DNA from: Roseococcus sp. SYP-B2431 | Lineage (GTDB): Bacteria; Pseudomonadota; Alphaproteobacteria; Acetobacterales; Acetobacteraceae | Direction: 5' to 3' | DNA: 64,000 nucleotides | Assembly (NCBI RefSeq): GCF_004336745.1 | Contig: NZ_SJXD01000027.1 | Location: 310,001-374,000, forward strand | Shown here: positions 7,740-16,230 of the stretch, one piece after another | Numbering within the stretch: the stretch's first letter is position 1 | How the letters are laid out: each line of letters starts with the position of its first letter | Program-made: the position numbers and the translations under genes | The notes under the pieces: model-generated | Told to the model about the DNA's origin: nothing | The model's input: the letters and a program-made list of their open reading frames with translations, nothing else | Database searches by the model: none

Positions 7740-9490
7740 CCCCACCGGCCGCGTTCACCCTGGACGCGCTGGCTGGCTTCTACACCGCCGGCGGCTCGCC
7801 CGTCGCGGTGGCGCAGGAAGCGCTGGCCCGGATCGAGGCCTATGCCGATCCGGCGCTGTTCATCACGCAGGTGCCGCGCGAGGAGCTTCTCGCCCGCGCG
7901 GCGTCGCTGCCGAAGGGACCGCTTTACGGCTGCCCCTTCGTCGTGAAGGACAATATCGACGTGGCCGGCCTGCCGACCACCTCGGCCTGCCCGGACTATC
8001 GCTACATGGCCGGCGACGACGCGCCGGTCGTGGCCCGGCTGCTGGCGGCGGGCGCGCTGCTGCTGGGCAAGGTCAACCTCGACCAGCTCGCGGCGGGGCT
8101 GAACGGCACGCGCAGCCCCTATGGCACGCCCCGCAACGCCATCCGGGCGGACCTCATCCCTGGCGGCTCGTCGAGCGGATCGGCGACGGCCGTTGCGGCC
8201 GGCATTGCAGCCTTCAGCCTCGGCACAGATACGGCCGGCTCCGGCCGGGTCCCCGCCGCCGCGCAGAACCTCGTCGGGCTGAAGCCGAGCCTCGGGCTGA
8301 TCCCGACGCGCGGCACGGTGCCGGCCTGCCGCTCGTTGGACTGCGTTTCCATCTTCGCCCGCAGCGTGGCGGAAGCCAGCGCGGTGCTGGCGGTCGCAGC
8401 CGGCCCGGATACGGCGGATCCCTACAGCCGCGCGGCGCCGCCCTCCTGGCGCGCGATGGAGGCCGCCCCGCCGGCGCTGCGCCTCGCCGTCCCCGAGGCC
8501 GCGCAGCTCGTCTTCGATACGCCGGAGGATGCGGCGCTCTTCGACGGAGCCGTCGCGCGCGCCGAGGCCATGGGCGCCACCGTCACGCGCGTGGACATCG
8601 GCTCCCTCCTCGGCGTTGCGAAGCGGCTCTACGATGGCGCCTGGGTGGCCGAGAGGACCTCGGCCGTGCGCGAGATGGTGCTGCAAAAGCCGGGCTCGCT
8701 GCACCCCGTCACCCGTGGCATTCTCGAAAGCGGCCTGGACCGGAAGACGGTCGACGCCTTCGACGATTTCCACGCCGTGGCCCAGGCACGGCTACTGGCC
8801 CGAAGGCTGTTCGCAAGCTGCGACGCGCTGCTGCTGCCCACCTGCCCGGGCGTGCCGACCGTCGCGACGGTGCTGGCCGAACCGGTGGCGGCGAACAGCC
8901 GGCTTGGAGTCTACACGAACTTCGTGAACCTCTGCGACCTTGCGGCGCTCGCGATCCCCTCGGGCTTTCGCGCCGACGGCGTGCCGTCCGGCGTGACCTT
9001 GGTAGGTCCGGCCTTCAGCGACGGACGCCTGGCCGGCATCGGCGCGGCCATGCATGCGTGGGCCGGGCTCGGCGCGCCTCCTGCCCCGCCACCCCCGGCG
9101 CTCGCCGCCGACGAGCTCGCGCTGTTCTGCATCGGCGCGCATATGTCTGGCCTGCCGCTGAACGGTCAGCTGCGCGGCCATGGCGGGCGCTTCCTGCACG
9201 CCGCCAGCTCTGCCCCGTGCTACCGGCTCTTCGACCTTGGCAACCGTCCCGGCATGATCCGCATGGCCGAGGGCGGCGCTTCCATCCTCGGCGAGGTCTG
9301 GGCGGTTCCGGCGGCGAAACTCGGGCCCTTCCTGGCGGAGATCCCGCCGCCGCTGGGCTTCGGCCGGGTGACGCTCTCCACCGGCGCCACGGTGCTCGGC
9401 TTCGTCGCTGAGAGCGAGGGCGTGGCGGGCGCGCCCGAGATCACCACTCGCGGCGGCTGGCGCGCCCATCTGGCCTCCAAAGCCGGCTGA
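7736..9490 (+). CDS. atzF: Allophanate hydrolase (AtzF-like)
   Basis: 584 residues, normal for stand-alone allophanate hydrolases. The N-terminal amidase-signature domain has Lys71 (VVKDN), the cis-serine in GGSSSGS near 145 and the nucleophile Ser169 in GTDTAGSGR. The C-terminal domain from about residue 455 (ELALFCIGAHMSGLPLNGQL onward, ending LGFVAES) is the AtzF-type second domain that completes decarboxylation of the product. The enzyme converts allophanate (carboxyurea) to ammonia and CO2. The start is a TTG at 7736 inside TTGA with the preceding stop. No urea carboxylase is in the window, so allophanate probably comes from biuret or another ureide; that is inference. Confidence 0.88.
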   Translation: MTPPAAFTLDALAGFYTAGGSPVAVAQEALARIEAYADPALFITQVPREELLARAASLPKGPLYGCPFVVKDNIDVAGLPTTSACPDYRYMAGDDAPVVARLLAAGALLLGKVNLDQLAAGLNGTRSPYGTPRNAIRADLIPGGSSSGSATAVAAGIAAFSLGTDTAGSGRVPAAAQNLVGLKPSLGLIPTRGTVPACRSLDCVSIFARSVAEASAVLAVAAGPDTADPYSRAAPPSWRAMEAAPPALRLAVPEAAQLVFDTPEDAALFDGAVARAEAMGATVTRVDIGSLLGVAKRLYDGAWVAERTSAVREMVLQKPGSLHPVTRGILESGLDRKTVDAFDDFHAVAQARLLARRLFASCDALLLPTCPGVPTVATVLAEPVAANSRLGVYTNFVNLCDLAALAIPSGFRADGVPSGVTLVGPAFSDGRLAGIGAAMHAWAGLGAPPAPPPPALAADELALFCIGAHMSGLPLNGQLRGHGGRFLHAASSAPCYRLFDLGNRPGMIRMAEGGASILGEVWAVPAAKLGPFLAEIPPPLGFGRVTLSTGATVLGFVAESEGVAGAPEITTRGGWRAHLASKAG

Positions 9491-9505
9491 GGCTCGCGAT
9501 CGGAC

Positions 9506-10705
9506 TCAGGAGTTGAGGTAGCTCTCCGCCGCATCCGCGAGGATGCGGATGGCGAGCACCAGATCCTCCTCCTTCGTATCCTCGCTCCAATGGTGGCTGA
9601 TGCCGCCGATCGAGGGCGTGAAAAGCATCGCCATGGGCATGACGCGCGCCATGTGCTGCGCGTCATGGATCGCGCCGCTCGGCATGGGCTGCCATTGACC
9701 GTTGGCATGCTTCGTCGCCGCCCCTTCCAACGCGGATCGCATGGCCGGCGTACTGAGCGCGGCGGCCGAGCGACTCACCTGCTCGACGGTGATGCCGCAC
9801 CGGTCGCGGCGATCCACTTCCCGCACGATGGAGAGCAAGGTCTCCGACATGCGGTCCATCAGCCCCTCATCTACATCGCGGAACTGGAAGGTCAGCTCCG
9901 CCTTGCCCGGAATGACGTGTGGCGAGTTGGGTTCGAGGACGATACGGGCGCAGGTCCAGACAGATCGCGGCCCCGCAACCATCGGGAAGCGCTCGTCGAT
10001 CATTGCGAGCACACGCATGGCGGCTACGGCCGCATCCTTGCGCTCGGCCATGGTGGTGCCGCCGGTGTGGTCCTGGTTGCCGATGCAGGTGATGCGCCAG
10101 ATGGCGACGCCCGCGATGCCGGTCACCACACCGCTCCGCAACCCGGCCTTCTCCAGCTGGGTGCCCTGCTCGATGTGCAGTTCGAAGAAACCCTTGTAGC
10201 GGGGGGGATCCAGACGCGCGCGCGGGATGCCGGCAAGGCCAGCATCGTTCAGGGCCTCGCGCAGCGGCTGGCCCGTTTGGAAGTGCTTCGCCGCCTCCAA
10301 CTCGGCCTCGTCGACCTTGCCGATGAGGCTGCGGCTGCCGAGGAAGCTGCCGAAATGCGCCTCCTCGTCAGCGAAGGCGACGACGTCGACGGGCAGGCCC
10401 GCTCGCGCCAGTGCCAGGCCAGCCATGACGCCGAGCGCGCCATCGAGCCAGCCCGCCTCGTTCTGCGTCTCGATATGGCTGCCGACGAGCAGGCGCGGCC
10501 CCTCGCCCTGATGACGGCCGATGACATTGCCGATGCCATCGATGCTCGGCTCCAGCCCTACATCCGCCATGCGGTCCATGAGCCAGCGGCGGCTTTCCAT
10601 GTCCTGCGGCGTGTAGGTCGGGCGGTGCACGCCCGTCTTGAACTCGCCGATCTTCCGAAGCTCGTGCAGGTCGGCGAGAAAGCGCGCGGTATCGACTTCA
10701 GCCAC
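9506..10705 (-). CDS. M20-family Zn-dependent N-carbamoyl/ureido-amidohydrolase (copy 1)
   Basis: 399 residues of the HyuC/AllC branch of the M20 peptidases (N-carbamoyl-amino acid hydrolase, allantoate amidohydrolase, ureidopropionase). Metal-site segments are visible: GSHIETQNEAGWLDGALGV, FADEEAHFGSFLGS and GFFELHIEQGTQLEK. I chose the GTG at 10705, which overlaps the upstream gene's stop. It aligns the N-terminus with the neighbouring paralog (VAEVDTARF against MAQVDTDRF) and gives exactly the same length. A longer ATG start at 10726 would overlap the paralog by 29 bases. It would hydrolyse a carbamoyl or ureido bond, releasing ammonia and CO2. Confidence 0.87.
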   Translation of the reverse strand: MAEVDTARFLADLHELRKIGEFKTGVHRPTYTPQDMESRRWLMDRMADVGLEPSIDGIGNVIGRHQGEGPRLLVGSHIETQNEAGWLDGALGVMAGLALARAGLPVDVVAFADEEAHFGSFLGSRSLIGKVDEAELEAAKHFQTGQPLREALNDAGLAGIPRARLDPPRYKGFFELHIEQGTQLEKAGLRSGVVTGIAGVAIWRITCIGNQDHTGGTTMAERKDAAVAAMRVLAMIDERFPMVAGPRSVWTCARIVLEPNSPHVIPGKAELTFQFRDVDEGLMDRMSETLLSIVREVDRRDRCGITVEQVSRSAAALSTPAMRSALEGAATKHANGQWQPMPSGAIHDAQHMARVMPMAMLFTPSIGGISHHWSEDTKEEDLVLAIRILADAAESYLNS

Positions 10706-11897
10706 GAAGGAAGGCCTCCGCGGCATCGGCGAGGATTCGGATGTTCAGCGCCAGATCCTCTTCCTTCGTGTCCTCGGCCCAGTGATGGCTGATGCCGTTG
10801 ATTGAGGGGGTGAAAAGCATCGCGGAGGGCATCACGCGCGCCATGTACTGCGCGTCGTGGCCGGCGCCGCTGGGCATGTGCTGCCATTGGCCGTTGGCGT
10901 GCTTGGTCGCGGCCTCGGCGAGCCTGGCCTGCATCGCGGGATCGCAGGGCGCGGGCTTGCTGCGGCTCATCGCCTCGACTGTGGAGACGGTGCGCTCCGT
11001 TCGGTTCATCTCCTGCACGACGGAGCGCAGGCAGGCCTCCAGCCGCTCCAGCGTCGGCACGTCGATGTCGCGGAACTGGAAGAGGACCTCGGCCTTGCCG
11101 GGAATGATCGAGGGCGCGCCGGGGTCCAGTGCGATGCGCCCGCAGGTCCAGACCGTGCGTGGGCCGCAGAGCATGGGGAACTCGCGGTCGATCCGCGCCA
11201 GCAAGCGAACGGCGGTGAGGCCTGCATCCTTGCGCTCTGCCATGGTGGTGCCGCCGGCATGATCCTGCATGCCTTCGATCGTGATGCGGAACTGCCAGAT
11301 GGCGACGATGCCTGTCACGACGCCGGAGCGCAGATTCTGCGACTCCAACTGCGTCCCCTGCTCGATATGCATCTCGAAGAAGCCCTTGTAGCGGGCGGGA
11401 TCGAGGCGCAGTCGCGACTTGCCTTCGAGGCCGGCCTCCTTCAGCGCCTGGCGCAGCGGCTTGCCGTGATAACGGTTGCTGAGCGTGTCGATCTCGACCT
11501 CGTCCAAGGCGCCGATCAGCGAGCGGCTGCCGATGAAGCTGCCGTAATGGCCTTCCTCATCGGCGAAGGCGACGACGTCCACGGGCAGGCCGGCGCGCGC
11601 CAGCGCCACGCCCGACATCACGCCCAACGCGCCATCCAGCCAGCCGGCCTCGTTCTGGCTCTCGATATGGCTGCCGACGAGCAGATGCGGGCCCGGGCCG
11701 GGATGCCGGCCGAAGACATTGCCGATACCGTCGATGGTCGGCTCCAGCCCACATTCCTTCATGCGGTCCATCAGCCAATAGCGGCTCTGCATGTCCACGT
11801 CCGAGAAGGTCGGGCGATGAACGCCGGTCTTGAACTCTCCGAACTTCCGAAGATCGTTGAGGTCCTTCAAAAACCGATCGGTATCCACCTGCGCCAT
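10698..11897 (-). CDS. M20-family Zn-dependent N-carbamoyl/ureido-amidohydrolase (copy 2)
   Basis: 399 residues, a close paralog of the next gene downstream. It has the same HyuC/AllC metal-binding blocks: GSHIESQNEAGWLDGALGV, FADEEGHYGSFIGS and GFFEMHIEQGTQLES. The ATG at 11897 has a nearby purine-rich stretch, and the frame further upstream overlaps the divergent RidA gene. The two copies are identical in length and overlap by eight bases, so they are a tandem duplication expressed as one unit. They may split the work on successive ureido substrates. The RidA gene is divergent, 63 bases away, over a shared promoter region. Confidence 0.88.
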   Translation of the reverse strand: MAQVDTDRFLKDLNDLRKFGEFKTGVHRPTFSDVDMQSRYWLMDRMKECGLEPTIDGIGNVFGRHPGPGPHLLVGSHIESQNEAGWLDGALGVMSGVALARAGLPVDVVAFADEEGHYGSFIGSRSLIGALDEVEIDTLSNRYHGKPLRQALKEAGLEGKSRLRLDPARYKGFFEMHIEQGTQLESQNLRSGVVTGIVAIWQFRITIEGMQDHAGGTTMAERKDAGLTAVRLLARIDREFPMLCGPRTVWTCGRIALDPGAPSIIPGKAEVLFQFRDIDVPTLERLEACLRSVVQEMNRTERTVSTVEAMSRSKPAPCDPAMQARLAEAATKHANGQWQHMPSGAGHDAQYMARVMPSAMLFTPSINGISHHWAEDTKEEDLALNIRILADAAEAFLRG

Positions 11898-11960
11898 GCC
11901 ACGCTCCTTCGCGAAAGCGGCAGGATAGGACAGGATTTCCGTCCGACAAGGAGCACAGGC

Positions 11961-12350
11961 ATGCCAACCATCACGCGCTACGCGACACCTGCGAGCGGAC
12001 GCGCCTTCCCGCCTTTCTCGATGGCAGTCCGCCATGGCGGCACGCTCTATGTGTCGGGGCTCGGGCCATTGGATGTTCAAGGTCGTATCCACCGCGCCGA
12101 CTTCGCGGCGCAGTTCGCGCAGGTGATCGAGAACCTGAAGACCGTGCTGGCCGATGCGGGCGCGGACATGACGCGCATCCTCAAGACGAGCGTGCTGCTG
12201 GTCCGCGCAACGGACGTGCCGGAGATGAACCGCCTCTACGCCGCGGCCTTCCCGGCGGAGCATATGCCCGCCCGAACGACCAGCGTGGTGGCGGCGCTGC
12301 CCGTGCCGGATTTCCTGCTGGAGATCGAGGCCTTCGTCGCGGTCGATTAA
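11961..12350 (+). CDS. RidA/YjgF family enamine-imine deaminase-like protein
   Basis: 129 residues of the RidA (YER057c/UK114) family. VSGLGPLDVQG, NLKTVLADAGADM, VLLVRATDVPEMNRLYAAAF and the MPARTTSVVAALP segment with the conserved arginine all fit. RidA proteins hydrolyse reactive enamines and imines; relatives such as RutC work in pyrimidine breakdown. An AAGGAG ribosome-binding site lies 8-13 bases before the ATG at 11961. It is divergent from the tandem M20 amidohydrolases and overlaps the SDR gene tail-to-tail by four bases. A role in handling aminoacrylate- or imine-type intermediates of the local catabolic route is an inference. Confidence 0.9.
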   Translation: MPTITRYATPASGRAFPPFSMAVRHGGTLYVSGLGPLDVQGRIHRADFAAQFAQVIENLKTVLADAGADMTRILKTSVLLVRATDVPEMNRLYAAAFPAEHMPARTTSVVAALPVPDFLLEIEAFVAVD

Positions 12351-13111
12351 TCCAGCGTGAGGCCGCCATCCACGACGATCGTCTGGCCCGTGACCATGGC
12401 GGCGCCGGCCAGCAGGAAGACGATCACCTCGGCCAGATCCTCCGGTTCGCAGCGGCGCTTGAGCAGGGCTTCGTCGATGGAGCTGGCGCGCTGCTCATTG
12501 GTCCATTCGATCATCCAGCTGGAGTTCACCGCGCCCGGCGCGACGGCATTGGCCCGGGCCTCCGGGCCCAGCGTCCGCGCCAGGTTCTTGGTCAGCGAGA
12601 TCACGGCGGCCTTGGTCGCGCCATAGGCCATCGATGAGCCTGGCGCATCGAGGCCGGCGATGGAGGCGACGGAGACCAGCGCGCCGCCCGACTTCTTCAG
12701 ATGCGGCGCCGCCGCCTTGGCGCAGCGGAAGACGCCGAGCAAGTTCACCTCGATCACGGCGGACCATAGCTCCTCCGTCAGCCGCTCGAGCTCCGAGGGC
12801 GCGATGGTGGTGCGCGTGCCGGGCGTGCCGGCATTGTTCACGAGGTAGTCGAGCCGGCCGAGATCCTTCACCGCCTGCTCGATCATGCGCGGGCCGTCCG
12901 CCGCATCGCCGACATTGCCGGGCGCGGAGAGAACGTCGAGGCCCTCGGCCCTCAGCGCCTCCACCCGATCAAGGCCCCGCGGATCGTCGGCCAGATGGTT
13001 GATCGCGACCTTGCAGCCGTTCCGCGCCAACATGCGAACGGTGGCGAGGCCGATGCCCGAGGCGCCGCCCGTGACAATGGCCGTCTTGCCTTTCAGCTCG
13101 TAGCGGATCAT
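12347..13111 (-). CDS. SDR-family NAD(P)-dependent oxidoreductase
   Basis: 254 residues of a classical short-chain dehydrogenase. The cofactor motif TGGASGIG is at residues 14-21. NNAG, a serine in SVASIAG and the YGATK Tyr/Lys pair form the catalytic set, and the C-terminus VTGQTIVVDGG is typical. The ATG at 13111 overlaps the end of the 3-hydroxyacyl-CoA dehydrogenase-like gene (ATGA), so the two are coupled and probably act in one pathway. Substrate is not predictable. It is the last gene of the minus-strand block that begins with the TRAP transporter. Confidence 0.9.
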   Translation of the reverse strand: MIRYELKGKTAIVTGGASGIGLATVRMLARNGCKVAINHLADDPRGLDRVEALRAEGLDVLSAPGNVGDAADGPRMIEQAVKDLGRLDYLVNNAGTPGTRTTIAPSELERLTEELWSAVIEVNLLGVFRCAKAAAPHLKKSGGALVSVASIAGLDAPGSSMAYGATKAAVISLTKNLARTLGPEARANAVAPGAVNSSWMIEWTNEQRASSIDEALLKRRCEPEDLAEVIVFLLAGAAMVTGQTIVVDGGLTLD

Positions 13112-14085
13112 GCGTCGTTCGCCTTCACGTCGAAGCCCGCCATGAAGCCGATGCCGCGAAGGCTCTGCTTGAGCTTGATGAGGCGCCGGTCGCGCTCCTC
13201 GAAAAGCTCGGCGGGCGGCTTTCCGCCCCAGTCGTAATAGCCCTTGCCGTCGAAGACGCCGGCTTCGCCCTTGGCGACCAGCGCGTCCATGCTCGGGCTC
13301 GTGCCCGGCGCCGGCGGCGTGTAGGTGCCGTTGCGCGCCGCGTGCTGCAGCATGCGCAGCCCGGTGAAGTCCGCCTTTGCCATGACCCCGATGATCTGAA
13401 GCCGAAGGCCGATGCCATGGATCACGGCCGCGTCGATCTCCTGCGCGGTGGCATAGCCATTGTCGATCAGGAACTGCACCTCGGCCTGCACGGCCGCCTG
13501 GATGCGGTTCGCGACATAGCCCGAGATGAACTTCCGCATGACGATCGGCACCTTGCCCATCGCCTCCACGACCGACTTCACCTCCTGCAGCACGGCCTCG
13601 TCGGTCTCGGCGTTCGGGACGAGGTCGACCAGGTCGACCAGATAGGGCGGCGTGTACCAATGTGCGATCAGCGCGCGCTTCAGCCGCGACGGCGGCATGA
13701 GGGGGAAGACGTCGAGGTAGCTGGTATTGCTGGCCCAGATGGCGTCGGCCGGGGCGCAGGCGTCGAGGCGCTGGTAGAGGTCGGTCTTCGCCTCGGGATT
13801 TTCCACGATGGCCTCGACGATCAGTTCCGCGCCGTCCACGCATTCCTCCAACGAGGCATGGCGCGTGCAGGCCTGGGCGAGTTGCGCGCTGCCCCAGCCC
13901 TTCGGGGCCTCGCCGACCTCCTCGAGCGTGGCGAGCGCCTTCTCCATCAGGCCCTGGGAGCGGGCGAGCGTGGCGGAATCGGAATCGGTCAGCCGGACGC
14001 GATGCCCGCCCATGGCGAAGACCAGAGCCAGCGCATGGCCCATGGTGCCCGCCCCCAAGACCGCGACGCGCAACTGCTTTGCCAT
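13108..14085 (-). CDS. 3-hydroxyacyl-CoA dehydrogenase-family protein
   Basis: 325 residues with a 3HCDH NAD-binding domain (VLGAGTMGHALALVFAMGG near the N-terminus; ASNTSYLDVFPL; AHWYTPPYLVDLVD) and a C-terminal 3HCDH domain (GYVANRIQAAVQAEVQFLIDNG). Single-domain members include L-carnitine dehydrogenases and L-gulonate dehydrogenases as well as hydroxyacyl-CoA dehydrogenases. The usual H-F-F-N-P segment is replaced by HWYTPPY, which points to a non-acyl-CoA 3-hydroxy acid substrate. It lies 52 bases after the MaoC gene and overlaps the SDR. Exact reaction uncertain. Confidence 0.85.
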   Translation of the reverse strand: MAKQLRVAVLGAGTMGHALALVFAMGGHRVRLTDSDSATLARSQGLMEKALATLEEVGEAPKGWGSAQLAQACTRHASLEECVDGAELIVEAIVENPEAKTDLYQRLDACAPADAIWASNTSYLDVFPLMPPSRLKRALIAHWYTPPYLVDLVDLVPNAETDEAVLQEVKSVVEAMGKVPIVMRKFISGYVANRIQAAVQAEVQFLIDNGYATAQEIDAAVIHGIGLRLQIIGVMAKADFTGLRMLQHAARNGTYTPPAPGTSPSMDALVAKGEAGVFDGKGYYDWGGKPPAELFEERDRRLIKLKQSLRGIGFMAGFDVKANDA

Positions 14086-14137
14086 TCCGTCCTCCCCGGA
14101 TTTTCTGGTGGGAGGGTGTCGCGCAGGCGGGCGACGG

Positions 14138-14614
14138 TCAATCGGCGGGGCGCTTCCGAAGCAGGTAGCGCTGGCGGCCCTCCATCACGAGGACGCCCTC
14201 CTGGTTGTGGACGGTGGAGGTCAGGCCGAGCACGCCCGTCGTCCGTCCGGGGGTGAGCTCATCGACCGTAAGCGTGCCGTAGAGCGTATCGCCGACGAAG
14301 ACCGGATGCAGGAACTTGCTGGACTGATCGAGGAACCCCTTGAGGCTGTCCTCCATCAGGAAAGGCAGCATCCCGGCGCCGGCCGCCGTCTGGATCAATA
14401 CCTGGAAGCCATGGGCGAGCATATGCGGCATGCCGCGCGCCCGGCAGAACTCCACATCGTAATGGACGGGGTGATTGTCGCCGGAAGCCGCCTGGAAGGC
14501 GAGGAAGATGGCATCCGTCATGGTGCGGCTGGGGAGGCGGAAGGCCTCGCCCATCACGAAATCCTCGAACCAGCGCTGGGGCGCAAGGCGGTGCTGCCTC
14601 GGGTCGAAACTCAC
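14138..14614 (-). CDS. MaoC-like dehydratase domain protein
   Basis: 158 residues with the hydratase-2/MaoC hotdog signature, seen as FQAASGDNHPVHYDVEFCRARG and LAHGFQVLIQTAAG. These enzymes add water to or remove it from enoyl-type CoA thioesters. The start overlaps the end of hyuB by four bases (14611-14614, ATGA), so it is translated with the hydantoinase genes. In this setting it probably acts on an acyl-CoA or similar product further along the same catabolic route. Chain length specificity unknown. Confidence 0.85.
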   Translation of the reverse strand: MSFDPRQHRLAPQRWFEDFVMGEAFRLPSRTMTDAIFLAFQAASGDNHPVHYDVEFCRARGMPHMLAHGFQVLIQTAAGAGMLPFLMEDSLKGFLDQSSKFLHPVFVGDTLYGTLTVDELTPGRTTGVLGLTSTVHNQEGVLVMEGRQRYLLRKRPAD

Positions 14615-16230
14615 AGGTACCTCATCTCCTCGTCATGCGCCTTGGCGGCCGTCGGGCGCTCGGCTGCGGGACCGAAACCGCCGCCGCCCGAAGTCTCCAG
14701 CCGCACCACATCGCCCTTCCGCAAAGGCAGGTTGTCCGTCTTGGGCGGGATCGGGCTCTCCACCCCGTCGCGGCGCAGGACGAGCTTACCCACCGCCGCC
14801 GGTCCGCCGCCGGCCAGCCCGTAGGGCGCATGGTCGAAGCGGTCCATATTGGCGGTGAAGAAGCAGCGCGGGCTGTCGATGCGCCATTCCCGCGCCAGAC
14901 CCAGGCCGCCGCGGAACTTGCCCTCGCCGCCGCTGCCCTCGCGCAACCCGTAGCGCAGGATCGTGAGCGGCAGCTGCGCCTCGATCATCTCGATCGGGAT
15001 ATTGCTGTTGTTGTGCATGCCGCTGGCATAGGCGTTCACGCCGTCCTTGGACGGATGCGCGCCGGATCCGCCGATCTCGATCTCCACCAGCACCTCGCGC
15101 GTCTCGGCGACGGTCTGGAAGGTGGTGACGTAGCTGTTGCCGTAATAGGCGGCGGGGATCAGCTCCGGCACCGCCTGGTGCAGGGCGCCGTTCATGGTGC
15201 CGAGCAGCCGGTGCGTCACCGCCACGCGATGCGCGACGGGCGCCGGATGGCGGGCATTCACCACGAGCCCCTCGGGCGCGATCACCGTGATGGGGCGGTA
15301 GCAGCCGGCGCTCATATGCAGCGAGGAATCGGCGCAGCACATGAGGGCGAACATCACGGCGGCATTGGTGCTGGCAAGCGTGGCGTTGGTGGGCCCGGCC
15401 ACCTGCGGACTGCAGCCGGAGAGGTCGACCGAGGCCAGATCGCCCTGGATGGTCACGGCGACATGCAGGCGGATCGGCTGGCCGAGGTCAATTCCGTCAT
15501 CGTCCAGGAAGTCGGTGAACTCGTAGGTGCCGTCAGGCATGCGGGCAATGGCGGCGCGCATGCCGGCCTCGCTCATGTCGAGGATGCGCGCGCCCGCCTC
15601 GATCATCGCCTCCGCGCCGAAGCGTCGCGCGAGGCGCAACAGCGCGGCCGCGCCCACGTCGAGGCTTGCGAGCTGCGAGGAGAGGTCGCCCAGCAGCAGG
15701 TCCGGCTTGCGGATGTTCTGCCGGATCATCGCCCAGACGCCTTCGTTGCGGATGCCCCTGTCGAGGATCTTCAGCGGCGGGATGCGCAGCCCTTCCTGGA
15801 AGATCTCGGTGGCCTTGGCCGCGTAGCTGCCGGCCGCGAGGCCGCCCACATCGATATGGTGGCAGAGCGTGCCAACGAAGGCGATCCGCCGGCCCTCATG
15901 GAAGACAGGCTTGTAGGCAATGATGTCCGGCAGATGCTGGCCACCGCAATAGGGATCGTTGGTGACGACCACATCCCCCTCATGCCACTGCCCGCTCGGC
16001 ACGAAGTTCGCGAGGATCTCGCGCAATGCGTGGCTCATGGAGTTCAGATGGCCGGGGATGCGCGCCGACTGCGCGAGATTCCAGCCTTCGGCGTCGAAGA
16101 CGGCGGTGGAGTAGTCCAGCAGCTCCCGCACGATGGTGCTTCGGCTGGTGCGCCAGACGGTGACGTCCATCTCCGCCGCCGCCGCATTGAGGGCGTTGCG
16201 GATGACCTCGATCTCGATGGGGCCAAGCAT
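14611..16230 (-). CDS. hyuB: Hydantoinase/oxoprolinase B subunit
   Basis: 539 residues of the hydantoinase B/oxoprolinase family. With HyuA it forms an ATP-dependent cyclic amidase (5-oxoprolinase, N-methylhydantoinase or acetone-carboxylase-like). Seen: PIEIEVIRNALNAAAAEMDVTVWRTS, VVVTNDPYCGGQHLPDI, CHHIDVGG and the glycine-rich C-terminus DVVRLETSGGGGFG. The ATG at 16230 shares a base with the hyuA stop (TGATG) and matches the family N-terminus. An upstream in-frame ATG at 16284 would lie inside hyuA and add 18 atypical residues. Confidence 0.93.
   Translation of the reverse strand: MLGPIEIEVIRNALNAAAAEMDVTVWRTSRSTIVRELLDYSTAVFDAEGWNLAQSARIPGHLNSMSHALREILANFVPSGQWHEGDVVVTNDPYCGGQHLPDIIAYKPVFHEGRRIAFVGTLCHHIDVGGLAAGSYAAKATEIFQEGLRIPPLKILDRGIRNEGVWAMIRQNIRKPDLLLGDLSSQLASLDVGAAALLRLARRFGAEAMIEAGARILDMSEAGMRAAIARMPDGTYEFTDFLDDDGIDLGQPIRLHVAVTIQGDLASVDLSGCSPQVAGPTNATLASTNAAVMFALMCCADSSLHMSAGCYRPITVIAPEGLVVNARHPAPVAHRVAVTHRLLGTMNGALHQAVPELIPAAYYGNSYVTTFQTVAETREVLVEIEIGGSGAHPSKDGVNAYASGMHNNSNIPIEMIEAQLPLTILRYGLREGSGGEGKFRGGLGLAREWRIDSPRCFFTANMDRFDHAPYGLAGGGPAAVGKLVLRRDGVESPIPPKTDNLPLRKGDVVRLETSGGGGFGPAAERPTAAKAHDEEMRYL

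Noticed and set aside
10706-10726. ATG start for the first M20 gene
   Set aside because: It would extend the overlap with the paralog and break the equal length and aligned N-termini given by the GTG at 10705.
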